A stretch of DNA of 37,657 nucleotides from Sharpea azabuensis DSM 18934 (GTDB lineage Bacteria > Bacillota_I > Bacilli_A > Erysipelotrichales > Coprobacillaceae): NCBI RefSeq assembly GCF_000702165.1, contig NZ_JNKU01000028.1, positions 1-37,657 of the forward strand, written 5' to 3'. Below are positions 7,980-15,500 of this stretch, piece after piece (the stretch's first letter is position 1; each line of letters opens with the position of its first letter). Position numbers and translations under genes: made by a program. The notes beneath the pieces are model-generated. The model worked only from the letters and a program-made list of their open reading frames with translations, was not told the DNA's origin and ran no database searches.

Positions 7980-8201
7980 ATGAAAAACATTGATATTACA
8001 GATAATATCCCTGCTCTTTTTGGAGCTATTGAAACATTAAAACAACAAGTCGCAAAAAAAGAAGGTGAAGCTTATATTGAGGGACAGGGTGTCATTACTG
8101 GTCTTGAGCTTGCCATTGGTCTTCTTGGTTTAGATGAACCCTATCAAGTCTTTAAGGACTATGTTGACAATGAACATAAAAATAATGATTTATTAAACTA
8201 G
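7980..8201 (+). CDS. Hypothetical small acidic protein, 73 aa
   Basis: GAGAGG precedes the ATG at 7980. The product (starting MKNIDITDNIPALFGAIETL) is soluble and mainly helical, with a charged C-terminus. I do not recognise the family. It is its own transcription unit, with an extended -10 promoter before it and a strong terminator overlapping its stop codon. The longer upstream frame is not used, because it crosses the opposite-strand gene and the promoter. Confidence 0.65.
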   Translation: MKNIDITDNIPALFGAIETLKQQVAKKEGEAYIEGQGVITGLELAIGLLGLDEPYQVFKDYVDNEHKNNDLLN

Positions 8202-8223
8202 GTGTGCTGTTAGCACACCTTTT
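8200..8223 (+). terminator. Terminator after the 73-aa gene
   Basis: AGGTGTGCT (8200-8208), loop GTT, AGCACACCT (8212-8220), then TTT. Confidence 0.85.
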
Positions 8224-8263
8224 ATCTTGGAAAAAGAGATATAAATGTCTTGTGAGGTGTTTC

Positions 8264-8476
8264 ATGATGAGGCTTATGACAACATTAATCACATTAAGAA
8301 ATGATCATCACATGACACAGGAAGACTTATCAAAGATTGTTGGTGTATCGCGTGAAACAATTGGCAGGCTTGAAAGAGGGGAATACAATCCATCCTATCG
8401 TCTTGTCTATGAGATTGCACATGTATTTGGGAAGAATGTCGAAGAAGTCTTCTATTATCAGGAAACGGATGACTGA
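8264..8476 (+). CDS. Small XRE-family helix-turn-helix regulator
   Basis: A 70-residue Cro/C1-type DNA-binding protein. MTQEDLSKIVGVSRETIGRL (about residues 17-36) is the helix-turn-helix, followed by ERGEYNPSYRLVYEIAHVFG. The start at ATG 8264 (or the adjacent ATG 8267) is chosen for the GAGGTG upstream. The same family occurs at 157-351. It could bind the inverted repeat TTGTAAT/ATTACAA located just downstream at 8494-8520, but that is only a proximity argument. Confidence 0.85.
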   Translation: MMRLMTTLITLRNDHHMTQEDLSKIVGVSRETIGRLERGEYNPSYRLVYEIAHVFGKNVEEVFYYQETDD

Positions 8477-8489
8477 AAGGTCATCTTTT
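8467..8489 (+). terminator. Terminator of the second XRE gene
   Basis: GATGAC (8468-8473), loop TGAAAG, GTCATC (8480-8485), then TTTT. The left arm overlaps the stop codon. Confidence 0.75.
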
Positions 8490-8493
8490 CTTG

Positions 8494-8520
8494 TTGTAAT
8501 ATGTTATGTTTCCATTACAA
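8494..8520 (+). promoter_or_regulatory. Inverted repeat in the promoter of the hydrolase-thpR operon
   Basis: TTGTAAT (8494-8500) and ATTACAA (8514-8520) are perfect inverted half-sites 13 bp apart, followed by TAAAAT (8521-8526). The site sits where a promoter for the downstream operon must be, so it may be an operator. Confidence 0.4.
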
Positions 8521-8540
8521 TAAAATAAAGAGGTGGTTTA

Positions 8541-9206
8541 ATGGAAACAATAAAGAATCGACAGTGTTTTATTCATGGGAAGAAACAGGCAAAGTATTTA
8601 TTGATACAACCTATTGATGAACATGATCTGGATGCGATGGAAGAAGAAATCGAAACAATCAACAAGACAACAAGTGATTATCTTCTAGTCGGCATACTGG
8701 TTAATGACTGGCAGAAAGAACTCTCACCATGGTATATGCCAGCTTTATTTGGCAATGAGGACTTTCAAGGTGGGGCGGATGTATTTTATCAGGAAGTCAA
8801 GGAAGTTGTTGAAGAAATCAAAGTGTTATATGACATGCATGATGCCCATGTCATTATTGGAGGTTATTCACTAGCTGGTCTCTTCGCGCTTTATGCAGGC
8901 TATCAAGATGCATATGACGGTATTGTGGGGGCTTCACCAAGTGTCTGGTTTAAAGACTTCTTAAGCTACACACAAACCCATCCAATCAAGACACAATATG
9001 TCTATCTTTCCTTGGGCGATAAGGAAGAGAAGGCAAGAAATAAGACTATGGCAAGTGTTGGAGATTGCTTAAGAACATATGAAGCCTATCTTCGAGAACA
9101 TACCCATTGCATCTTAGAAATGAATCCTGGTAATCATTTTAAAGATACAGGCATAAGAGTGGGTAAGGGATTTAGCTGGATTATTAAGAGCTTGGATCAT
9201 GCGTAG
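8541..9206 (+). CDS. Esterase-like alpha/beta hydrolase
   Basis: The 221-residue cytoplasmic protein has the nucleophile elbow GGYSLAG with S110 and a late histidine in NPGNHFKD (H199). An aspartate in the LSLGDKEE segment could complete the triad. The short fold and the sequence GIVGASPSVWF resemble the putative-esterase (EstD/Fes/IroE) branch of alpha/beta hydrolases, which cleave ester bonds. No signal peptide is present. AGAGGTGG precedes the ATG. It overlaps thpR by 8 bp, so the two are co-translated. The physiological ester is unknown. Confidence 0.8.
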   Translation: METIKNRQCFIHGKKQAKYLLIQPIDEHDLDAMEEEIETINKTTSDYLLVGILVNDWQKELSPWYMPALFGNEDFQGGADVFYQEVKEVVEEIKVLYDMHDAHVIIGGYSLAGLFALYAGYQDAYDGIVGASPSVWFKDFLSYTQTHPIKTQYVYLSLGDKEEKARNKTMASVGDCLRTYEAYLREHTHCILEMNPGNHFKDTGIRVGKGFSWIIKSLDHA

Positions 9207-9720
9207 AGTCTATTATGCTTTGACATTCGATCAAGAAGCAACCAATAAAATCATTACCAATGTCAATATTCTTAAAGACAATTCCTTACAAATCAAATCC
9301 ATTCCTGAGAATTCTATTCATATGACTATGGCTTTTTTAGGTGAAGTGGAAGAGTCAATGATTGATGAATTATTGGAGATAAGAGATGAAATAAGCTTTG
9401 AGCCTTTTAGCTTCAATCTAGATTATCTTGATAGCTTTCCTGATCGTAATAGTCGTCTCTATTATCTTGGAACAAATCAATCAGAAGAACTCTATGCTTT
9501 GCAAAAATCACTCGTTAAAAAGCTTTATCAACATAAGATTGCCTTTCATGACAGACAATTCTTGCCCCATGTCACCCTGTCACGTAAGACAGTTCTCAAA
9601 AAAGAGCCTAAAATGCTATTGCCTATTAACTGTACAATTACATCGTTAGAGCTCTTAGAATCCATTCCTTATAAAGAAACAAGAATAGGTATTCCTGTGA
9701 AAAAAATAGCGAATGAATGA
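9199..9720 (+). CDS. thpR: RNA 2',3'-cyclic phosphodiesterase (2H family)
   Basis: The 173-residue protein carries both HxTx motifs of the 2H phosphoesterase fold: HMTM at H41 and HVTL at H124, with the typical spacing of about 80 residues. ThpR/LigT proteins open 2',3'-cyclic phosphate ends of RNA to 2'-phosphates and can also ligate tRNA halves in vitro. Length is normal for the family. It overlaps the upstream hydrolase by 8 bp, and its own start has no separate ribosome site. Confidence 0.9.
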   Translation: MRRVYYALTFDQEATNKIITNVNILKDNSLQIKSIPENSIHMTMAFLGEVEESMIDELLEIRDEISFEPFSFNLDYLDSFPDRNSRLYYLGTNQSEELYALQKSLVKKLYQHKIAFHDRQFLPHVTLSRKTVLKKEPKMLLPINCTITSLELLESIPYKETRIGIPVKKIANE

Positions 9721-9726
9721 TTTTTA

Positions 9727-9899
9727 TTGTCGTAAGGGTTATTGATTGCGTATAATAAGAACATAGGAAGTCGATAGAAATGTCTCGCTTATACTTAATT
9801 TCTTTCCTTTAATTCTTGTTTTCTCATTCATGAAACAAACTGGTGTGGCATTTCTTTCCTTCTTAAAAAGTGATAGGTATCCAGAGGGGATGCCTTTTT
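9727..9899 (+). ncRNA. Candidate small non-coding RNA with own promoter and terminator
   Basis: TTGTCG (9727-9732), an 18-bp spacer and TATAAT (9751-9756) predict a transcript from about 9763. It ends at a terminator, GGTATCC (9876-9882), loop AGAGG, GGATGCC (9888-9894), TTTTT. Between them no frame is convincingly coding. The ends can pair, AGAAATG (9776-9782) with CATTTCT (9849-9855), enclosing a hairpin TTGTTT/AAACAA. The roughly 137-nt closed-stem architecture with a large bubble recalls 6S RNA, but I see no decisive signature, so the class is left open. It could also be a decayed gene. Confidence 0.45.
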
Positions 9900-9986
9900 G
9901 TTTGCATATATAGGGGATATTTGATAGTGTAGTTCATGTATTATTCACAACAATTATTTACAATATGTGCTCACAGGAGGAAGACT

Positions 9987-10571
9987 ATGAGAAAAAATAA
10001 GGGTAGCGTACTAACAAAGATTATTATTATCTTAGTGCTTGTTATTGTTATCGCACTAGGTATACGTTATGTCTATAATCAAATCAGTACCCCAGATACT
10101 TCTGCTATACAAGAATCATTTGGTGATATTCAGGAGCTTGCGACAGAACAATATGAATATACAATAGCTGATAAATATGAAAACACACAAGAACTCTTTG
10201 GCATTAAGATTCCTTTTACAACAGAATCATTTGTCATTAAGTTTAGTGGAACAATTAAAGCAGGTGTTAACTTAGAGAAAGCCAAAGTAACAGCATCAGG
10301 TAAGCATGTCACGGTGACATTGCCTAAAGTAACAACCCTTTCTCACACTACCAGCAAAGTCACTTATCTAGATCGTCATGCCAATATTCTCAATCCATCC
10401 AATCCCAAAAGCTCAACAGAGCTTGTTGATAAACTAAAGGAAAAAGAAGAAAAAAGAGCCATTAAAAAAGGCCTCTATACAAAGGCTGAAAAGAAACTAG
10501 AAAGTGCTATTACAGAGGATGTTAAGAAGGTTGCAGGTAATGATATAGGCGTAAAAATTGTCTTTCAATAG
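9987..10571 (+). CDS. DUF4230-type membrane-anchored protein
   Basis: AGGAGG lies 7 bases before ATG 9987, giving 194 residues. An N-terminal membrane helix (IIIILVLVIVIALGIRY, about residues 11-27) anchors an extracellular domain. The segment starting FGDIQELATEQYEYT, and later strands with alternating hydrophobics and lysines, resemble the DUF4230 family, whose function is unknown. The C-terminal third is rich in lysine and glutamate (KLKEKEEKRAIKKG). It is transcribed alone. The assignment is by pattern, not by a search. Confidence 0.7.
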   Translation: MRKNKGSVLTKIIIILVLVIVIALGIRYVYNQISTPDTSAIQESFGDIQELATEQYEYTIADKYENTQELFGIKIPFTTESFVIKFSGTIKAGVNLEKAKVTASGKHVTVTLPKVTTLSHTTSKVTYLDRHANILNPSNPKSSTELVDKLKEKEEKRAIKKGLYTKAEKKLESAITEDVKKVAGNDIGVKIVFQ

Positions 10572-10584
10572 TAAAAAGCTATAT

Positions 10585-10598
10585 CGAAATCGCTTTCT
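10585..10598 (+). promoter_or_regulatory. cre-like box upstream of the 65-aa gene
   Basis: CGAAATCGCTTTCT matches the CcpA cre consensus except at the first and last positions. A TATGAT -10 candidate follows within 30 bases. This suggests carbon-catabolite control of the small membrane protein gene at 10651. Confidence 0.4.
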
Positions 10599-10650
10599 TT
10601 CTATGTATATTTTTGGTATGATTTAATTACGTAAAAAAGGGAGTGGATAT

Positions 10651-10848
10651 ATGGAGAAGCTAATCTATGATACGCTTGTCACTACCGCACAGAAAGGGTC
10701 ATTAATAAAAGTCTTGGGCGGTATCTTTGCAGCAGGAGCATTTACTGGCTTAGTAGTTACAAAAGCATGTGGAAATGCCATGGTCAAAAGAAATATTCGC
10801 AAGCAAGAAGAAGCAGATAAAGATTTAAAAATTGTAGAAGTTAAGTAA
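10651..10848 (+). CDS. Small membrane protein, 65 aa
   Basis: GGGAGTGG precedes the ATG. One hydrophobic stretch (LIKVLGGIFAAGAFTGLVVT, about residues 18-37) is followed by a basic, then acidic, tail (VKRNIRKQEEADKDLK). It is probably a single-pass protein with a cytoplasmic charged tail. The family is not recognised. It is monocistronic, with a cre-like box upstream and a terminator at its stop codon. Confidence 0.7.
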   Translation: MEKLIYDTLVTTAQKGSLIKVLGGIFAAGAFTGLVVTKACGNAMVKRNIRKQEEADKDLKIVEVK

Positions 10849-10870
10849 TAGGTCATCATGACCTATTTTT
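10847..10870 (+). terminator. Terminator after the 65-aa gene
   Basis: AATAGGTCA (10847-10855), loop TCA, TGACCTATT (10859-10867), TTT. Confidence 0.8.
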
Positions 10871-10880
10871 CATTACTTCA

Positions 10881-10970
10881 AAGAGACATATTTGTGTTAA
10901 TAATCACCATACATTTATATAACGCTATGAAACGCTTTCATGGTTTTACCTATGTATGATATACTTTCAA
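10881..10970 (+). repeat. Promoter-like direct repeat, copy A
   Basis: This stretch shares AAGAGACATATTTGT, AACGCTTTCATGG and GATATACTTTCA in the same order with copy B at 12273-12360. Both include an extended -10-like TATACT. The copies bracket the mazG-fic pair. Bases 10871-11104 otherwise hold only AT-rich sequence and the promoter of the MazG-like gene (TGTGATATACT, about 11068-11078). Confidence 0.6.
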
Positions 10971-11104
10971 CAATATAAAAACATAAACAATTGATACGAT
11001 TGTAAAGAGTACCCAATTTCACAAAAACATAATAAGAAGAAAGTAATTCTTTGTTTTCTTTCTTATGTGATATACTAAAAGTAGTTTGTTTGGAGGAACA
11101 TGTA

Positions 11105-11419
11105 ATGGATGAAATACAAGCATTAGTAAATAAATTTGTGAATGACAGAGACTGGGATCAGTATCACCAACCTGAAAAGCTAGCTATGTCGATATCTATT
11201 GAAGCTGCTGAACTTCTTGAACACTATCAATGGGGATATGATGGAGATGAACAGGGTGTAAAGGAAGAACTCGCTGACGTGCTTATTTATTGCTTTCAAA
11301 TGTGTGACAAGATTGGTGTAAGAGCTGATGATATCATTAAGATGAAAATGAAGAAGAATGAAGAGAAGTATCCAGTAGAGAAAGCTAAAGGGGTAGCGAC
11401 TAAGTACGATAAGTTATAG
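11105..11419 (+). CDS. MazG-like nucleotide pyrophosphohydrolase, copy 1
   Basis: The 104-residue all-helical protein has the metal-binding motifs of the MazG/dCTP pyrophosphatase superfamily: EAAELLEHYQW (E33, E36) and KEELADVLIYC (E54/E55, D58). Such enzymes hydrolyse nucleoside triphosphates (often dCTP or damaged dNTPs) to monophosphates. GGAGG precedes the ATG at 11105; the longer upstream frame runs through the promoter. It is 12 bp ahead of a fic gene, so it forms a two-gene operon. A second copy at 19945 differs at only three residues (N13S, D14Y, K95R). Confidence 0.88.
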   Translation: MDEIQALVNKFVNDRDWDQYHQPEKLAMSISIEAAELLEHYQWGYDGDEQGVKEELADVLIYCFQMCDKIGVRADDIIKMKMKKNEEKYPVEKAKGVATKYDKL

Positions 11420-11431
11420 AAGGAAAATGTG

Positions 11432-12040
11432 ATGGCACTAGACAATAAATTGGGAATTACTGATTCAGTAGAATTAGCGAAAGCAGAAGAAAAAATCAGT
11501 AAGAAAAGAGCTATAGAACTCTTTGAAAGTGGATATTTGGATACTCTTGAATCTGGTAGCTTTACTTCTCTTGTGGAAATACATAAATACTTATTTGATA
11601 CAATTTATGAATTTGCAGGAAAGATCAGAACTGTCAATATCGCCAAAGGGCATTTTCGCTTTGCGCCACTCATGTACCTAGAAGCAGCATTACAAAATAT
11701 CGAAAAAATGCCTCAATCAACATATGATGAAATCATCGAAAAATATGTTGAAATGAATATTGCTCACCCATTTCGTGAGGGGAATGGCAGAAGTACAAGA
11801 ATTTGGCTAGATTTGATTTTGAAGAAAGAATTGAGGCAGGTTGTAGCTTGGAGTCTTGTAGATAAAGAAGATTATCTTTTAGCTATGGAACGCAGTCCTA
11901 TTAGAGATATTGAAATCAAACACATCTTAAAGCAAGCATTAACAGATAAGATTAATGATCGTGATGTCTATATGAAAGGTATTGATCAAAGTTATTATTA
12001 CGAAGGTTATTCTATATATAAGACGAGTGATTTATTATAG
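11432..12040 (+). CDS. Fic-domain AMP-transferase with C-terminal inhibitory motif
   Basis: The 202-residue protein has the full Fic active site HPFREGNGRSTR starting at H112, so it should transfer AMP (or another nucleotide moiety) to a protein target. Near its end SYYYEG (residues 187-192) matches the autoinhibitory motif [S/T]xxxE[G/N]. A C-terminal motif places it in class III Fic proteins, like the small Neisseria Fic, which inhibit themselves through oligomer-sensitive contacts. The ATG at 11432 is preferred over the GTG at 11429 for spacing to AAGGA. The target is unknown. Pairing with a nucleotide pyrophosphohydrolase is notable. Confidence 0.9.
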   Translation: MALDNKLGITDSVELAKAEEKISKKRAIELFESGYLDTLESGSFTSLVEIHKYLFDTIYEFAGKIRTVNIAKGHFRFAPLMYLEAALQNIEKMPQSTYDEIIEKYVEMNIAHPFREGNGRSTRIWLDLILKKELRQVVAWSLVDKEDYLLAMERSPIRDIEIKHILKQALTDKINDRDVYMKGIDQSYYYEGYSIYKTSDLL

Positions 12041-12138
12041 AAGTGTTAGAAATGCCTTTTTAACTAACAAGTTATAATGCAAAGACCATTTAAAGAGAAT
12101 TTATCAGTATATGTGGATCAATTCTTTTTTACTTTAAA

Positions 12139-12166
12139 TGTGAACGTGCTTCGTTCACATTTTTTT
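12139..12166 (+). terminator. Terminator of the mazG-fic operon
   Basis: TGTGAACG (12139-12146), loop TGCTT, CGTTCACA (12152-12159), then seven Ts. It is about 100 bases after fic. Confidence 0.85.
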
Positions 12167-12272
12167 GGAAGTCTTATATGATAGAACATAGACTTAAGAA
12201 AAAGCTGACCAGGAATGTATGAAGGTGTAGATAAAATTATCTTAATCGTATAATGACTAATTTCTTATCTAA

Positions 12273-12360
12273 AAGAGACATATTTGTATTAATTATCAAT
12301 AATCTTTCATACAAGTATATAAAACGCTTTCATGGCTACATTTATATGTGATATACTTTC
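12273..12360 (+). repeat. Promoter-like direct repeat, copy B
   Basis: Counterpart of copy A at 10881-10970 (shared AAGAGACATATTTGT, AACGCTTTCATGG, GATATACTTTCA). By eye the two are clearly homologous but not identical. Copy B lies upstream of cas9 and contains the promoter element described separately. Confidence 0.6.
12329..12357 (+). promoter_or_regulatory. Probable cas9 operon promoter
   Basis: TGATATACT (12349-12357) is an extended -10 element with a weak -35 (TTCATG, 12329-12334) 17 bp upstream. A transcript from about 12364 would give cas9 a leader of about 220 nt that covers the whole tracrRNA locus in antisense. No better promoter is visible closer to cas9. Confidence 0.45.
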
Positions 12361-12418
12361 ATAGTAAGGTCTTTCGAACAATATGTTCATTTTACAAAGT
12401 CATATTTTAAGACATTTA

Positions 12419-12543
12419 AAAAGGTTGCCGAAGCAACCTTAGTAAAGTCATCTAAATGACACCAGCAAAGCTGGCATTTAAGCATAAGCTTTATTTTAAC
12501 TCGTTGTGTTATTTTGGACTGAACAAAACATATTGTTTTGAAC
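12419..12543 (-). ncRNA. tracrRNA of the type II-A CRISPR system
   Basis: Read on the minus strand, the RNA begins with an anti-repeat (plus-strand positions 12503-12529) that equals the complement of the 3' 28 bases of the CRISPR repeat with one base missing. It continues GAGTTAAAAT, as expected for the lower stem and bulge. Then come hairpins AAGC/GCTT (about 12481-12492), GCCAGC/GCTGGT (about 12461-12475) and GTCAT/ATGAC (12447-12460). It ends with terminator AAGGTTGC-TTCG-GCAACCTT plus U-tract (12440-12418). This pairs with crRNA for RNase III processing and Cas9 binding. Confidence 0.92.
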
Positions 12544-12549
12544 AATTAA

Positions 12550-12578
12550 AGAATAATCTAAAATAGGGAGGTTGTCAA
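12550..12578 (-). promoter_or_regulatory. tracrRNA promoter overlapping the cas9 ribosome site
   Basis: On the minus strand TTGACA (12578-12573), a 17-bp spacer and TATTCT (12555-12550) form a near-consensus promoter, predicting a start near 12543. It overlies the cas9 Shine-Dalgarno sequence GGGAGG (12565-12570) and ends 4 bases before the cas9 ATG. Confidence 0.8.
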
Positions 12579-12582
12579 GGTC

Positions 12583-15500
12583 ATGGCTAAAAATAAGGAT
12601 ATAAGATATAGTATAGGACTAGATATAGGGACGAATTCTGTAGGCTGGGCAGTTATGGATGAACACTATGAACTGTTGAAAAAGGGAAATCACCATATGT
12701 GGGGATCAAGATTATTTGATGCAGCAGAACCAGCAGCAACAAGACGTGCAAGTCGTTCAATAAGAAGACGATACAATAAGAGACGAGAAAGAATAAGATT
12801 GCTTAGAGACTTACTTGGCGATATGGTTATGGAGGTTGATCCAACGTTCTTTATTCGTTTATTGAATGTATCATTCTTAGATGAAGAAGATAAGCAGAAG
12901 AATCTAGGTAATGATTATAAAGATAACTATAATCTTTTTATCGAAAAGGATTTTAATGATAAGACATATTATGATAAGTACCCAACAATCTATCATTTGA
13001 GAAAAGAGTTATGTGAGAATAAAGAGAAAGCTGATCCTCGCTTAATATACTTAGCTTTACATCATATTGTGAAATATCGTGGAAATTTCTTGTATGAAGG
13101 TCAAAGCTTTACAATGGACAATAGCGATATTGAAGAAAGACTGAATAGTGCTATTGAAAAATTTATGTCCATTAATGAATTTGATAATCGTATCGTTGAG
13201 AGTGATATCAATTCAATGATTGCAGTATTATCTAAGATTTATCAAAGATCCAAGAAAGCAGACGATCTACTTAAAATAATGAATCCTACTAAAGAAGAAA
13301 AAGCTGCGTATAAAGAATTTACTAAAGCATTAGTAGGCTTAAAATTCAACATATCTAAAATGATTCTTGCTCAAGAAGTGAAAAAAGGTGATACAGATAT
13401 TGTACTAGAGTTCTCTAATGCAAATTATGATAGTACAATAGATGAATTGCAGTCAGAATTAGGCGAGTATATTGAATTTATAGAAATGCTTCATAATATT
13501 TATAGTTGGGTTGAATTACAAGCAATCCTTGGCGCAACGCATACAGATAATCCATCTATTTCAGCTGCAATGGTTGAAAGATATGAAGAACACAAGAAAG
13601 ACTTGAGAGTTTTAAAGAAGGTAATACGTGAGGAATTACCTGATAAATATAATGAAGTATTTAGAAAAGATAACCGTAAACTTCATAACTATTTAGGCTA
13701 TATCAAATATCCTAAAGATACACCTGTAGAAGAATTCTATAAATATATTAAAGGACTATTGGCTAAAGTAGATACTGATGAGGCAAGAGAAATTCTAGAA
13801 CGTATTGATCTAGAAAAATTCATGTTAAAACAGAACTCAAGAACAAATGGATCAATTCCATATCAAATGCAGAAAGATGAAATGATTCAAATTATTGATA
13901 ATCAGTCTGTTTATTATCCACAATTAAAAGAAAATAGAGATAAATTAATCTCCATTCTTGAATTTAGAATCCCATATTATTTTGGTCCATTAAATGCACA
14001 TTCAGAATTTGCTTGGATCAAGAAATTCGAGGATAAACAAAAAGAAAGAATACTGCCATGGAATTATGACCAAATTGTAGATATTGACGCAACTGCAGAA
14101 GGCTTTATAGAACGTATGAAGAATACGGGAACATACTTTCCTGATGAACCTGTTATGGCAAAGAACTCTCTTACTGTAAGTAAGTTTGAGGTATTAAATG
14201 AACTTAATAAGATTCGTATTAATGGTAAGCTTATAGCAGTAGAGACAAAAAAGGAATTATTGTCAGACCTATTTATGAAAAACAAGACAATTACTGATAA
14301 AAAACTGAAGGATTGGCTTGTAACACATCAGTACTATGATATAAATGAAGAATTGAAAATAGAAGGCTATCAAAAAGATTTACAATTCTCTACATCTTTA
14401 GCTCCATGGATTGATTTTACAAAGATATTTGGTGAGATTAATGCATCAAATTATCAATTAATTGAAAAGATCATTTATGATATTTCTATTTTTGAAGATA
14501 AGAAAATACTTAAAAGAAGACTCAAGAAGGTCTATCAACTTGATGACTTATTAGTTGATAAAATCTTGAAATTAAACTATACAGGATGGTCTAGATTGTC
14601 AGAAAAACTCTTAACTGGTATGACTGCGGATAATGAGTTTGGATCTAAAGCAACAGTTTTATTTGTTTTGGAGAATTCTAACAAGAATTTAATGGAAATC
14701 ATAAACGATGAAAAGCTTGGTTATAAGCAAATCATTGAAGAGAGTAATATGCAAGATATTGAAGGACCTTTCAAATATGATGAGGTGAAAAAGCTTGCAG
14801 GCTCACCAGCAATTAAGAGAGGAATATGGCAAGCACTACTTGTGGTTCGGGAAATCACTAAATTCATGAAACATGAACCAAGTCATATCTATATTGAATT
14901 TGCGAGAGAGGAGCAAGAAAAGGTAAGAAAAGAATCAAAAATAGCTAAGTTACAGAAAATTTATGAAAACTTGAATTTACAAACTAAAGAAGATCAGCAA
15001 GTCTATGAATCCTTGAAAAAAGAAGATGCGAAGAAAAGAATGGAGACAGATGCACTTTATCTATATTACTTACAGATGGGAAAGAGTATGTACTCAGGTA
15101 AACCTCTTGACATTGATAAACTTAGTACATATCAGATTGATCACATTCTTCCACAATCTCTAATAAAGGATGATAGCTTTGATAATAGAGTTCTTGTCTT
15201 ACCGGAGGAAAATCAATGGAAACTTGATAGCGAAACAGTCCCATTTGAAATAAGAAATAAAATGATTGGATTCTGGCAAATGCTTCATGAAAATGGTCTT
15301 ATGTCTAACAAGAAGTTCTTTTCACTTATTCGAACAGATTTTAGCGACAAAGACAAAGAACGCTTTATCAATAGACAATTGGTTGAAACAAGACAAATCA
15401 TCAAGAATGTTGCAGTCATTATTAATGATCATTATACGAATACAAATATTGTGACAGTAAGAGCAGAATTATCTCACCAATTTAGAGAAAGATATAAAAT

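Noticed and set aside
10931-10943. TGAAACGCTTTCA as a cre box
   Set aside because: It is 13 bases, one short of the cre spacing, and belongs to the duplicated segment; the similar site at 12322-12334 also fails at the first positions.
12421-12440. Plus-strand terminator upstream of cas9
   Set aside because: The hairpin AAGGTTGC/GCAACCTT has no U-tract on the plus strand but does on the minus strand, where it ends the tracrRNA.
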